From NCBI GenBank assembly GCA_905221605.1, contig CAJNDS010000227.1, positions 128,684 to 192,683 on the forward strand: 64,000 nt of DNA. The letters run 5' to 3'. Numbering within the stretch: position 1 is the first letter of the stretch; each line of letters opens with the position of its first letter. The notes below the pieces were generated by a model, which worked only from the letters and a program-made list of their open reading frames with translations, had not been told where the DNA came from and did no database searches. Made by a program: the position numbers and the translations under genes. This DNA is from Symbiodinium natans (Eukaryota; Sar; Dinophyceae; Suessiales; Symbiodiniaceae). Positions 22,144 to 32,354 of this stretch are shown piece after piece.

Positions 22144-25065
22144 CTGAAATCCCATCGGCTGCCCGTCACTTCTAGTATGTTGAAGCACAGGCATGCCTTG
22201 ACGGTGACTTCTTGCCTGTTCGGTACTGTGCCCTGGCCGCCACAGTAGATTTCGGTTCATGTCGGTTCACTGCACTCTGCAACGCAACGCATCGCATGCC
22301 TTGCCCGAACAGGTGCTGCATACAGCGGAAGGATCGATTCCAGAACCATTGCACGCCGGGCAAACCTTCATGGATTCATGCATCCCCAAACATTTAAACA
22401 TGTCTGCCAAAGTGTCATAGGTGAACTTGACACGACATGCTCAGGTTGCTCTTCACCGAACCACCGAACCCAGGTATGGCCTGCTGTGTCTGCATGACCC
22501 CGAATGGTGTTTGCATGACTTGCAGCACCTCAGCACAGCATGACAGGACAGCTGGAACTCGCAAAAGGAGGCACTGGGCTCCACGTGCGATTCAACTACC
22601 AAAGTTCTGTACCAAGTACATGCCCAAGACAACGTTACGAGCACTGCAAGCTACTGCATCACAGCAGCAGAGCCCGTCCCACCGCATTGACGACACTGAG
22701 TCTGTCCTGCATGGAAAAGACACAACCGCAGCTTTTGATTGCAGCGATTAAACAACAGGATTCGCTTAACGAGATTACTGGGAGACGACCTACACCCGGC
22801 TTGACGCCAGTGCCACTGCAGGTGCCGCACGACCTGAGCAGAACAGAACGTGATTGCTGGCAGCTCGGAACGGAGATGAGGCACATTGGGCACATTGCCA
22901 CACTCTTAGCCAAGGAGCTCCTCGCGTCTGATGTCCACTTTCTGCTCGCCACCAAAGCAAGCGGTCCTTAACGCAACCGAACTAAACTTCTTATTGCCAA
23001 CAGCAGAAAGCAACAACAATTCGCTCGCAAACCACAAACCCCCCCCCCATCGCTGGAGGAGCTGCAAACCGATGCCGTGGAGGGTCCTGCCTGTCGGCTC
23101 CTACAGAGTGAGCGCCTCAGACCCCCCCCCCGGATCTGGACCCTTCCTCCCCTTTTGAGGGTTCCTCCTTTCCTGTCTTGGGGCCGGTCCGGCTGCCGAG
23201 GCGGCGCGCGGAAGCGTTTACAATTAGCTTGTACGAGCCTCCGGGCGTGTCTGCTCGCCCCTGTATTCGGGGTCATAGCTGCTCCAACTGAAAAGCTCAG
23301 GGCCAGCGCTTTAACAGGTTCACCCCCCCTTGTGCCCAAATGAAGTCCGCAACGCCACAAACTCGTCCTGCGCCCCTGTCCCTTGTGAAAGCATGTTGCC
23401 GGCGGCAAGGCAAACAAAAATGTAACTCGGAGCCTCCATTGGGTTGTACTGGGTTGCCCTCCAGAGTGTTTGCCGATTCGGACGTGCGAAAACAAGCCCC
23501 ACCCACTGGCACTTGGCCGACATCGGTGGCTGTCTACCTCCAAGGTCAATGCTCAACCGAAGGCGCCTAAACCCCACAACCGACAAATCCCGCAATCCAG
23601 ACGCACCTGGGCCACACAAGGGGCCGGGTGCCTGATCTCGCAATGTGCGTGATAGCTACTAATCGGCCTTCGGCCCCAAACGCTGTCTCGGTGACTATGA
23701 CTCATCGAAACGAGCCCTGCCAGAACGTCAGATATCTCAAGGGGCCTCCCACTTCCCTACACGTGGCTGGCATCACTCACTTTCCATCGGTCCTGCATCT
23801 TTGGACTGTGCTCCCACAGCCCTCTTCTTTTTCCACCGCCCCAAACTGTTTCCGAAAAGCTCTTGCCTCCCCAGTCTTCGAAAAGTCCTTGATTTCCGCA
23901 CAACCTCCCCTCGGTGTCGTCACCGTCCTGGGTGTCCTCGGCCATCATGCGCAGTGCGCTTGAGCTTACACCTCCGCATTGGAACTCCTCTTCCGGCTCT
24001 TGCCCTTCCTTGGGCGCTGTGGCGTTCGTTGGGAGCGCTGGTACGCTGGACTGCGCTGCCCCCAGGTGTTGTGCTTAGTGATGGCGGTGCACCCCTTGTT
24101 GGGTTGGCTGCAGGTGCGGAAGACGCTGAACCCCTTCTCCCATCTCCCTTGCGGGTCCAGCAGGATCCCTTTCCGGCGGGCGGATGCCCTCCTCCCGGTT
24201 CTGCGACCATGTCCATACGCTCTGGACCTCCTCCGGGCGATAGTGCGCTGTGGCGTCTTGGGCCCCCTGCGTACTCTGCTACAGAGACCCCGTTCCTCCT
24301 CCCAGCACCCATCCATGGCCGCTCCGTACCAGGCATTGGCTAGCCTCTTCCATTTAACCTTGACGAATTCCCAGGCAATACATACCGAAAGTGCGACACC
24401 ACTTCTGTTCCCCCCCACCCTCTCTTTGGGCACGGGTTTCCCTTCCAGAGCGGCGGGCTCCTCATTCATACCTTGCTCATACACGAATGCCCCCTTATTC
24501 AACCGGCGGCCCCTCTACGCTTTGGTACCCCAGACTTAAATGGCTCCTTACTGGCCCAAGCCGGGAGCGGGTTCCTACCTGAGCCTTCCTTCTTGCTTTA
24601 TCATGGGGGGGGGGGAGGGAGGGGGCGCAGGGGGGTTTCCTAAGGTCAAACCTGAGTCTTGCAGAACAGCCTTGGGAGCCGCGCAGGAAGGGGATTGTCA
24701 CCTCCAGTTGCCTGAGCTGACAATACCGCCACGATGGTTTACAAAATGAGCACTATTGAGCACTTCAACTAGAAGCTCTGACTGTGCAAAGAGACGAGCT
24801 CAATGCAACAGAGCTGTCCACCTGAACTTAGATCATTGCCTGAACGCCCCAAACATATCTACTGTTTATCAAGAAGCAGCCGGAGCTTCTTTCCTAAACA
24901 GCTTAGCGTTGCTTCGGTAAACAAACTTGTCCGTCATGAATCACGTAGTAGCAATGACACCTCCAGAATCTCATACACTGTGTTCGCAAAGCGCAGATGC
25001 TGCCTGGCTGCAGGTCTGCACCTTTCTGCGGTCCTGACTGTCGCTGGCGTCGGCCTCCCATACCT

Positions 25066-25097
<32 letters not shown>

Positions 25098-26031
25098 TCC
25101 ACCAAACCTCGGCCCCGACGATGCGCTGCACACTGCCAGGATGCAGGGAGAGCCTCTCCCTCCAAGCACCAAAGCGATTTGGGGTTTGGGCTTCAGATTA
25201 CTTCTAGGCTATATATAGGATTGATGGAATTTCTCGGCGCTATAGGTTTGAAAGGTTCTGTGGGCTTTGTACGTCTCACGTTCTCGGGGCTGAGGGAGCC
25301 AAACCACCGCACTATCGGAAATTGAAAGGCTGGGAATGTTGGGCTGCTGACACTTTAGCATCATCGAGCAGCTCAGCACAACAAGTAGCTCGGCAGCTCA
25401 ACTCTCCAAGTGTAGCCAGGAAGCATTTGACTTAAGAGCTCCTCGAGACCCATGCCGCCCATGCCACCCATGCCGCCAGCTCCGCCCATTCCGTTGACGC
25501 CTTGCGCATCTTAATGGCAGCGACAACCGCAAAACTCAACACTCGCAACGGCTGCAGGCTTGAGAAATCTAGCCGTCGGTGTCTGCCGCGCCTGCTTCTC
25601 CGAACCTTGGCACGGTGGTTCCGTTCAGTACCGTTCAGTCAAGGTCAAGGTCGCATGAAAGAAGCAAGGACCATGCCAGGACAGATGTGTCCAACTGCAG
25701 GCCAGGGGCTGGTCGTACATCTGTCTCTTTTGTGGGTCAGACAAAACCTGAAAGCATTTGACATGCACCTCTCCAAATCTCTCAAAGCTCAAAGGCTCAG
25801 GCCCAAAGGAAAAGTGTCCCCCAGCACGACACATCACCATGTCGGCCTCGTAGGCTTTCGCTATGCTTTGGAACTTCTCTTGCGCACCAGGCTCCTTATT
25901 CACGTCCTCAGTTCTCACCCAAATCATCTGTCAGCGGAACGGTAGCTGAACAGAAGCGAAACCCAATAACAGCAAAGTCGAGCACCGGGTGCCACTGTCG
26001 TGCGAGCTTGCGGAAGGCAGTCTTGAGGTCC
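21072..26031 (-). CDS. dnaJ: Type I DnaJ (Hsp40) co-chaperone, multi-exon
   Basis: Co-chaperone that stimulates Hsp70 (DnaK-type) ATPase and delivers unfolded clients. Nineteen exons can be joined in phase: 26031-25986, 25906-25847, 25747-25710, 25605-25592, 25500-25425, 25107-25022, 22966-22919, 22833-22794, 22695-22666, 22528-22481, 22365-22300, 22232-22197, 22143-22122, 22065-22030, 21911-21880, 21770-21699, 21554-21512, 21455-21391, 21176-21072. Two more are tentative: 24670-24640, and 21844-21830 encoding MRRLF. The order J domain, G/M-rich linker, four zinc motifs, C-terminal domain and TAG stop is that of full type I DnaJ of bacterial/organellar style. The first helix of the J domain and any targeting peptide were not found; FLGVRAIA near 26095 may belong to it. 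The compartment is therefore unknown. Confidence 0.93.
22197..22966 (-). other. dnaJ: DnaJ: cysteine-rich zinc-binding exons
   Basis: Exon 22966-22919 gives TACFGGEQKVDIRREE. The four zinc motifs follow: CGTCSGTG (22833-22794), CRQCGGTG (22695-22666), CPACNGSG and CSTCSGK (both in 22365-22300), the last motif being completed by the G that opens 22232-22197. Between motifs 2 and 3, exon 22528-22481 encodes VLQVMQTPFGVMQTQQ, the conserved TPFG linker. All eight cysteines are present. Donors are mostly GC (gctcct, gctgct or gctgtg, gccata, gcatgc, gcatgc), with one GT (gtaggt). Confidence 0.92.
23035..24632. mobile_element. GC-rich insert inside a DnaJ intron, possible transposable element
   Basis: This block differs from its surroundings. 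It begins and ends in homopolymers (ccccccccc at 23041, ccccccccc at 23121, gggggggggg at 24605 and ggggg runs to 24636). It is GC-rich and keeps several frames open for 130-193 codons on both strands (minus 23549-22968, minus 24502-23966, plus 23801-24343, plus 23979-24539). It lies between DnaJ exons 25107-25022 and 22966-22919. No reverse transcriptase, transposase, zinc knuckle, terminal repeat or target duplication was recognised, so the mobile-element label is an inference from composition and position. Confidence 0.3.
25022..25500 (-). other. dnaJ: DnaJ: Gly/Met-rich linker exons
   Basis: Exon 25500-25425 continues GVNGMGGAGGMGGMGGMGLE and ELLSQ. Exon 25107-25022 continues FGGMGG, four further GGM repeats, then RRQRQSGPQKG. 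This is the flexible G/F-G/M region that follows J domains. The nucleotide repeat (catgccgcc words) is coding and not a free microsatellite. Donors are gcttcc (GC) and gtgcag (GT). The following exon, which should carry the first strand of the substrate-binding domain, is only tentatively placed at 24670-24640 (SARLRFDLR, in phase on both sides but weakly conserved). Confidence 0.88.
25592..26031 (-). other. dnaJ: DnaJ: J-domain exons, HPD split by an intron
   Basis: Exon 26031-25986 encodes DLKTAFRKLARQWHP, which is helix II and the HP of the HPD motif that contacts Hsp70. The D comes from the next exon (25906-25847, DVNKEPGAQEKFQSIAKAYE). Exon 25747-25710 encodes VLSDPQKRQMYD, and the 14-base exon 25605-25592 completes QFGEA. 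Donors are GT for the first and GC for the other three (gccgac, gcccct, gcgcgg). Every exon here starts with G directly after AG. Confidence 0.93.
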
Positions 26032-26149
26032 CTGATGCAGAAACTCAGACCGAAATTCGGATTCACCGCAATGGCCCTTACTCCGAGAAAGCTAAAGCAA
26101 GGGCACTGCATGTCATGGAAAGAGGGCCAAAATGCCGTGTTGCGTGTCA

Positions 26150-26365
26150 GTACCCCCCCCCCCCATGGTATTCCCCCACCCCCACCCCTAAACCCTAAAC
26201 CATCTAAACCCTAATACACTATGCCCTTACCCCTAAAACCTGCAGCCCTAAACAAACCTTTACAAAGCCCTAAAGTGCTCTGGGCAAAACCCGAAGCCTT
26301 GAAAACCCTAAACCCTACAACCCTAAACACTAAAACCCTAAACTTCCTAAACCCCTCCGCCTAGC
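26150..26365 (-). repeat. Degenerate telomere-like patch with C-run
   Basis: A ten-base C-run at about 26155-26164 is followed by CCCTAAA-type words (cctaaaccctaaaccatcta, aaccctaaaccctacaaccc) to 26360. It lies immediately upstream (5') of the recognised DnaJ exons on the minus strand, so it may separate DnaJ from the preceding gene. Confidence 0.85.
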
Positions 26366-26855
26366 TGTTGGCATTTTTGGAGACTCGAAAAGTCACGACA
26401 TTGACGAGAAACACCGAGCAACGGGGGCTCCATCCCTGGAATCGTCGGTGCTGGTGAGGCTTCAGGGTCCCAAAACGATGCCAAAACGCAGACTTCCGCA
26501 ACGGCGCGGCACTCACGAATGCTGGCGAATGCTTGCGAACGCTTTGGCAAACTTGCTGGTCACCTCTTCTACACAGACCAAACTCTTTAAACGAGAACCC
26601 TCACACATTAGGGGACAAACCGCAACATGTTCGCATGCGCTGCCTGCGCTGGTGAGCTTTGGCCAGCATGACATAACATGATGCACACATGATGATCTCG
26701 TCACGAAGGTTGGACAAGCCAGCAAAGCGAGCGCGCACACCGTAAAACATTGCTGATGGTGAGCGTGCTATAGATAAGCGCGCCTGTCCACGGTGCTCCA
26801 AGCACAGTTGTTTGGGTGCTCCCTTTGCTTGAGTAATCATTTGTTCTGTGACCAA
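26347..26855 (-). CDS. Coding exons, hypothetical protein
   Basis: Minus frames read GAPKQLCLEHRGQARLSIAR with SPSAMFYGVRARFAGLSNLR and DEIIMCASCYVMLAKAHQ (26820-26640), then MCEGSRLKSLVCVEEVTSKF with AKAFASIRQHS (about 26610-26513), and SIRECRAVAEVCVLASFWDP with EASPAPTIPGMEPPLL (26535-26400). The AFASIR word recurs in two overlapping frames because of a local gaatgct/cgaacgct duplication. No family was recognised. Confidence 0.45.
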
Positions 26856-27058
26856 GCGCGTGCATCATAATTGGCAGGTTCTCAAGTTCAGTTCTGAGGC
26901 ACAGCCTTGCTGCACATTAGGCCATTAAGGCTGTCTCTGTTCGGGCTCTTTCGAGTGGAATTTCTGGCGCGGCTGACGAGTGCGAGATGTTGGCCCTCCG
27001 TGCTTCAACTACATTCTGAATCCTATATTTGCTTGATCATTGCGCTGGTTTCCAATGA

Positions 27059-27823
27059 GTGCTGCTGTGCAGATTCGGCAAGCCTTTCCGAACAGTTCTT
27101 GCTCACCCCCAGCACCTCGTAGTAGTCCTGATCCTTGGTGTCTGGCACTGTCTGAGCTCAAGAATTACTGCTCAGCAACGTGACACAACGCAATCCCACG
27201 ATTTGCCAAGCAACACCACCCCGTGCTCTCAGAGCCACCTGCTTGCCTCGCACTCCTTTTCGCAAACTCATGTCTCTGAGTTCAGCGGCCCCATGATTTG
27301 GGCCGTGGTTGCATATGCCCCGGGTCCTCTAAGACCCAGTGCACATGCCGAAGCGGCACCAGTGAGGGCCATCATGGCAGGCCCTGTCGCAGGCCCTGTC
27401 GAGAAAGACCTTCTTTGGAGCACCTTGGAGAAATCATTCGCGCAAGCCCTGCAAAAACCCTGGTATCTGCAGCAGCGCTTGATCACACATCGTGCAGACA
27501 TGAATTCACACAATTCAAACTCAGCCACCAAGAATCCTGCACATGGTCATGTGGCGACCGTTAACTACTCAAAAGCTCGAGTGCAGCTATGGGATGACAC
27601 GGCGCTGGATGACCGGAATGCGCCAGAGCCTCGGAAGCTTGGCAGAAGAGGAACCAGGCATACCAAGGCATTCTGCTCCCAATCAGCAGAGGCAAGACTT
27701 TGCCTCTTTCTTCGTACACCCATAGAAACCACTTGTGGCGCACTGTTGGCCTTTCGTCTTCATGCAGCTGCACCGAACACATTTGCTTCATGTGCTTCTA
27801 CGGCGGAGGCTATTGCCGTGTGA
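27059..27823. other. Locus open on both strands: 254-codon plus frame versus minus exons
   Basis: The plus strand has a 254-codon frame from ATG to stop, with VEKDLLWSTLEKSFAQALQK, PWYLQQRLITHRADMNSHNS and VNYSKARVQLWDDTALDDRN. Minus-strand exons over the same bases are also convincing: HEDERPTVRHKWFLWVYEER with GKVLPLLIGSRMPWYAWFLF (27780-27600), then after a T-rich acceptor (gggtttttgcag at about 27455-27444) NDFSKVLQRRSFSTGPATGP with AMMALTGAASACALGLRGPG. The minus reading agrees with the cluster direction. Neither matches a family I know. Confidence 0.4.
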
Positions 27824-28077
27824 AGAGTTTGGAAAGAATGCGTATGGGATCATATGGGTTTTGTAAAGTGTTCAAAAACTTTGCTCGGTATCTATAACGG
27901 GTGTCGAATTGCGATTCGTATGGTTCTGAGGCAATTCCTGCTGATGTCATGACAGCTAAAGCAAGCTCCCAACGTCTTTCAAACAGCGGGGCCATTTGCA
28001 AGCAAACTGCTCTTGCGACGGGTTCGGTAAGGATTCATACGCACTTTGCCCTTTGGAAAGAGCTTGCTGGCACGAAC

Positions 28078-28120
28078 AGCGGGGGGAGGGAGGGGGGGGG
28101 GAGGGGGGAGGGGGGTTGCG
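28078..28120 (+). repeat. G-rich tract, quadruplex-capable
   Basis: Four or more runs of G (gggggg, ggg, gggggggggg, gggggg, gggggg) separated by single A residues. The plus strand meets the general G-quadruplex pattern. Similar shorter tracts lie at 28647-28672 and 29019-29028, so the AT-rich block between is framed by G-runs. Confidence 0.7.
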
Positions 28121-28159
28121 CCCTTATTCTCTTGTCGGGGCGGGGTGGAGGTTTCGGGG

Positions 28160-28625
28160 TACGCTTTGATAGGAAATTCTTTTTACTCTATAGTTTCATA
28201 AGAAAACCTTTCTTCTCTCTAGATATGCTCTATGTTTTGTGTTCTAGTAGGAAAGTTGTTTTTCCAGATGTCAATTGGAAAACAAAACCTCTATGTTCTC
28301 TATGCTTGAATGAGGAAACCTCTATTTTCTCAATGTTTTACTAGTTTAATCGGAAACCTTTTTTTGCTCTATATTTTAGTAGGAAACCTCTACTGTCTCT
28401 GTACATAATCGGACAGCCTCAATTTTTCTCTATACTTTCAGAGGAAAACCATTATTTTCTCGACGTTGTCACCACACAACCTTCATTTTCTCAGAACTTT
28501 GTCTTTTAGTAGGACAACTTGTATGGTCTCTATACACTTCCAATCTCTATTTTCTCTAAGAATTTAATAGGAAAACCTCTATCTCTTTCGAGAAGTCGGA
28601 AACCTCCATTTCTCTTTATGTAAAA
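28160..28625. repeat. AT-rich degenerate tandem repeat, unit about 40-45 bases
   Basis: The word taggaaacctctattttctc and close variants (aggaaacctctactgtctct, ggaaaacctctatctctttc, cggaaacctttttttgctct) recur roughly every 40-45 bases about ten times, each followed by a ctatgttt/ctatattt half. No coding function is apparent. T-rich sequence continues to about 28990 and gives an artefactual Phe/Leu-rich plus frame. Confidence 0.75.
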
Positions 28626-29169
28626 TAGACATTGACATGAAGTAGTGGGGGGTTTTGGGGGGGTTGGGGGTCTGGAAAAGGATTCCTATTACTTTTCACG
28701 CAAGTTCTTTTCTGGGCATGAACTAAACACGAAAAGGGAGTTGCAAACTCTTTCTGTCTTTTCTCTATATGCATGTGTTTGCTTATTTGCTTCTTCGTTT
28801 CGTTGCGCTTCTTTGTTTGTTTTGTTTGCTTTTATCTTGTTTGGTCCTTTGTTTGATTTTTTTCGTGTCCTTTTTCTCTATCTATCTATTTCTCTTTCCT
28901 TATTTACTCATATTTCTCTACTTCCTATCCTGTTTCTTCTGTGTTTATTTCTTTCTGGCTTTCTGAAACACATTGAAGTTTTCTACTTAGGGTCCTCGAA
29001 TATTTGCTAGGGAGTAGCGTGGGGGGGGCACACCCCCATAAACATACTCAAGCCCAAGCTCCTTGTGTCGGTGCATTACAAAAACCTTCCCAAAGCCTCC
29101 ATGAAATCACGCGGCCTGGCCTCAATTTTTTCCAAAATCTGGCTTCAGCCATGTTCCTTCGATCAATTC

Positions 29170-31475
29170 CTATCTTAATCTAAGCCAATCTAATCTAAGC
29201 AACTGGTCGTCCCAGAGCTGTCCGGCTGGGAGCAACAAAGCTGCGATCCTTGGCACAGGTGCATGTTGCGTAGGTGCGCATGCGTGAAGCAATCGTGCTT
29301 CCAGGCGGCATCTGCAGCTCTGATATTGGAGACCGTTGCCAAAGCGCAACCGATCACCGCCGCAGCCTTGGAAACCAGGCACCCTACATCGAGCTTCCGC
29401 AGGAGCTGCCCTGCGACAGCAGCGCGCCTACAAGTCAAAGCAAAAAGTTGGGTTTAAATTGCATGCAACAAGTTCCAAGGAAGAGACAGCATCAGGTCTC
29501 CAAGAAGAAGGGCCACGTCTGCCTTTCCTGGAAGTCTGCAGCCTGATCTGACGTTTGGGAGACATCTGAACAGCTACACCGGTTCAAGGCACTGAGCTAG
29601 GCACATTGCGAAAGAAGAAGGGAGTCTAGATACACGCACAAAACTTGGTTGATCCCAAATGCGACATCAGGATACATCAGGTCATCATGCAACAGGCAGA
29701 TGTCTTTCCAAGCCCTTGTCGCGTATAGCGATGCATGAACGACGATTAAGCATTTGTCTGCAAGAAGCGGCTGAGTGATGAGGGATTTGATTGTGTGCAA
29801 GCTTGCCCACCTCGAAAGAAAATATGTTCTTCATGCGCTTCATGTAACCGTCGCAGGTTTTGTCAAACTGCCACAGGGATCCCAAGCGAAGCGGACACGC
29901 TAAAGTACTTGGCTGTACCGGCAGCTATTGGCACCTCGTTGGCTGTCCGGAAGCTCGGGTTCTCTTGCGATGGCTCTAGGAACCTTCCGAAGCAGCGACT
30001 GGCATTTTCGCGCCACTTTCTCAAGCAATTCCAAGTCACTCATCTGCCTGCAAACTAACTGATCATGGCAGTATGCACTTCTGCCTTGTCGTCTTCTCAT
30101 CAATCAAATGCAGGCGCGTCCTCCCTGACTTCTTGCCTTGTGACTTCCAGAATGGCCTTAAGCAGAATTGCGCAGGCCGACCTTGTGATAGGAACAGGTG
30201 AGTGTTCTTGGCATCCGCACAGCACTTCGAGGTCCACATTCTCGTTCGTCCTCCAAGCATTCAAGTACCTGCTGTGGGGCATAGCATTCACATGCATGCA
30301 CAAAACAAGATGGTACCCGTGCATAAAGGGACGCAATGGGCCTCAAGCCCAGGATATCGAACCTGATCTTGTAGGTTGCCTCGCAATGCGCTCCAAACGT
30401 GTCAGGGAGGTGAACCGCTTCAAGAAAAGACCCGCAGAGCGACACACAAGGGAAACAAAACTGCCCATCAAAGCTTAAACTCGGATTCCTCCTTCCCCGT
30501 CTGGATCGGCTCGACACACCTGCATACTCCCACCCTGAAGCAGCAAGGGCTACCCAGAAGACCAATGAGTCTAGCGCCCAATTTCAGGGACCATGCTGGT
30601 GGATGACTCTGATAGCACAAAGCGAGCCGAGGCTTGCCAGTTCTTCGCGGGCTTGTTCAAATACTTGCCCGTGGTGCTGGTTGTAGTGTAGCCTACCAAA
30701 CGGTCTTCTTCGGGACGGGCACACGGTGGCACGTCAGCAAGTCTTGACTCGGCTACACTCTGCTCTAAAATGTACACAAGTGTCCTGCAGCCATGAGAAG
30801 TCGTGGTCGGCGTGCCCAGGAGCCATCAGCAGACTGAGGCCAAAGGTAACCATACTGTGAATACGACCATTGCTGACACAGACAAGACAGCATACATCCG
30901 GCAGCATGTCAATGTGAGGCTGCAGCTGCACCAAAAGCATTTCGACGGAACTTCAACCGCAGATCACTGTTCAGAGCGTACCACACCTCACAAGCCCAGT
31001 CTGAACTGCCGCGCGAAGAGGATTCCATAAGGCAGACTCCTGTTCTGCTTCTTTCTCGGCAGCACTGATTGGGCCATACCCTGGACCCCTCCTAGCATAA
31101 GGAGGCTGCAGCGGTATGATGCTTGTTGAGAACGGAATTGACCTTTCCGACCACTCCTTCATCCTGCGACAACAGGCGTTGGTGGCATCTCGAAATCCTA
31201 CAAAGGACCAGATATGCTCAGGTCGGCTGCACAACGCTGCACACCTTGTGCCCGTCTTCTTGGTTGAATTTGTCGTCCAGGCATGTCAAGCTGTAGAGGA
31301 CCTGGCATTCTTCGAAGTATTATTACCTAGCACAGCTTCAGTAGGTGAGCAGCGTATGTTACATGATTACATGCCAGGAAAGCCACCCGCCCCAACACCT
31401 CAAAGCCATGGCTCAAGTTGTACGTATCTTTGTCCAACCTGCCAGTTCAAGCGTGTCCACAACTGCCCTCAGGCT
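29170..31475 (-). CDS. Series of coding exons, large hypothetical protein
   Basis: The densest unassigned exon series. In 5'-3' minus order: DTYNLSHGFEVLGRVAFLAC with NHVTYAAHLLK (about 31430-31325), VLYSLTCLDDKFNQEDGHKV (31305-31230), VGFRDATNACCRRMKEWSER with SIPFSTSIIPLQPPYARRGP and GYGPISAAEKEAEQESALWN (31205-30971), LLVQLQPHIDMLPDVCCLVC (30940-30780), YILEQSVAESRLADVPPCAR with GYTTTSTTGKYLNKPAKNWQ (30777-30571), FLEAVHLPDTFGAHCEATYK (30440-30330), YLNAWRTNENVDLEVLCGCQ (30270-30100), MSDLELLEKVARKCQSLLRK (30045-29900), GSLWQFDKTCDGYMKRMKNI (29885-29800), and after a perfect acceptor (tttgacttgtag at about 29431) RAAVAGQLLRKLDVGCLVSK to a stop at about 29195. No domain was recognised. Confidence 0.5.
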
Positions 31476-31504
31476 TGCCGATGAAAATCTGCACACTTAG
31501 CGCT

Positions 31505-31828
31505 TCACACCCGAACAACAATTGGTGGCAAATCCAACCTTGACTGCAATAAAATGCAACAAAGTTGGTCCGCGAGACATGTAGAGCACTTGCAAACTAC
31601 AGGGAAGCTGCGAGCTGCGTCCTGAGCACCGGGCTCCTTATGCCCCCCTGGTCCTGCCAAAACCTGCTCAGCGTGACCGGCTGTATCCGGCTTGGCAACA
31701 TGCAGATTTCGGTGCCTCACAGGTGATTGGCCCGATTGTGAGGCGATCCATGAACACTGGATCCAGAGAGCCTTGGCTAGCGTTTGTGCAGGCAATCTTG
31801 TGATGCTTTGGACACGGACCCCGAGCAC
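31505..31828 (-). CDS. Coding exon, hypothetical protein
   Basis: A 107-codon minus frame reads LPAQTLAKALWIQCSWIASQ, SGQSPVRHRNLHVAKPDTAG, HAEQVLAGPGGHKEPGAQDA and ARSFPVVCKCSTCLADQLCC before its stop. It may be an upstream exon of the series at 29.2-31.5 kb, or the end of a separate gene. The stretch from 31830 to 32340 has no convincing coding sequence and only a short CCCTAAA-like patch at 32290-32345. Confidence 0.4.
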   Translation of the reverse strand: MLGVRVQSITRLPAQTLAKALWIQCSWIASQSGQSPVRHRNLHVAKPDTAGHAEQVLAGPGGHKEPGAQDAARSFPVVCKCSTCLADQLCCILLQSRLDLPPIVVRV

Positions 31829-32354
31829 ATCCGAGCATGCACGCGATCTCTTCGATCCTACTTAAGACTCAAAACTACATGAACCCTTGCCTTTATTCAA
31901 CCTGTGCTCCTTTCTACCAGCGGGCAGGCGACGAAACTGCTTCTAAAATCGTCGGAACTAAAACCGTTGGGTGGTCACCCCACCCATGATCTACCCTGCG
32001 GTTTCAGACATGCTGCTTTGATCTGTTCCACTGCAAATACACGCCCAAACTATGTTTTCTTTCAGGGTAGGGTGTTTTGTTGTTGAAAGGCACTCCAAAC
32101 CTAGATGCTTATTAAACTAAAGTAGTGCTTTCCCTCCTTTACTATTCCCCCACACTCCCCCCGCCACTCCGCACCAAAATGTAAATAGGAGACCAACAAC
32201 AAGGTCAAGCCAGAGAATCCAAGAAACAACACAGGAACGGCAGTCATGTGGACTACTTTTCAAAACAAGTGGAACCTGCATGGAGCGCCGTCCCTCAACC
32301 CTGACCCTTCAAAAACCCTAAGCCTGCAACCCTTGAAACCCCATCCGGTCCTAG

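Noticed and set aside
25060-25110. Free trinucleotide/nonamer repeat of catgccgcc
   Set aside because: It is the coding G/M-rich linker of DnaJ, in frame and flanked by proper splice sites.
28645-29010. A hydrophobic 121-codon plus frame that looks like a membrane protein
   Set aside because: It is driven by T-rich sequence after the AT-rich repeat. Phe/Leu/Ser are the codons expected from composition.
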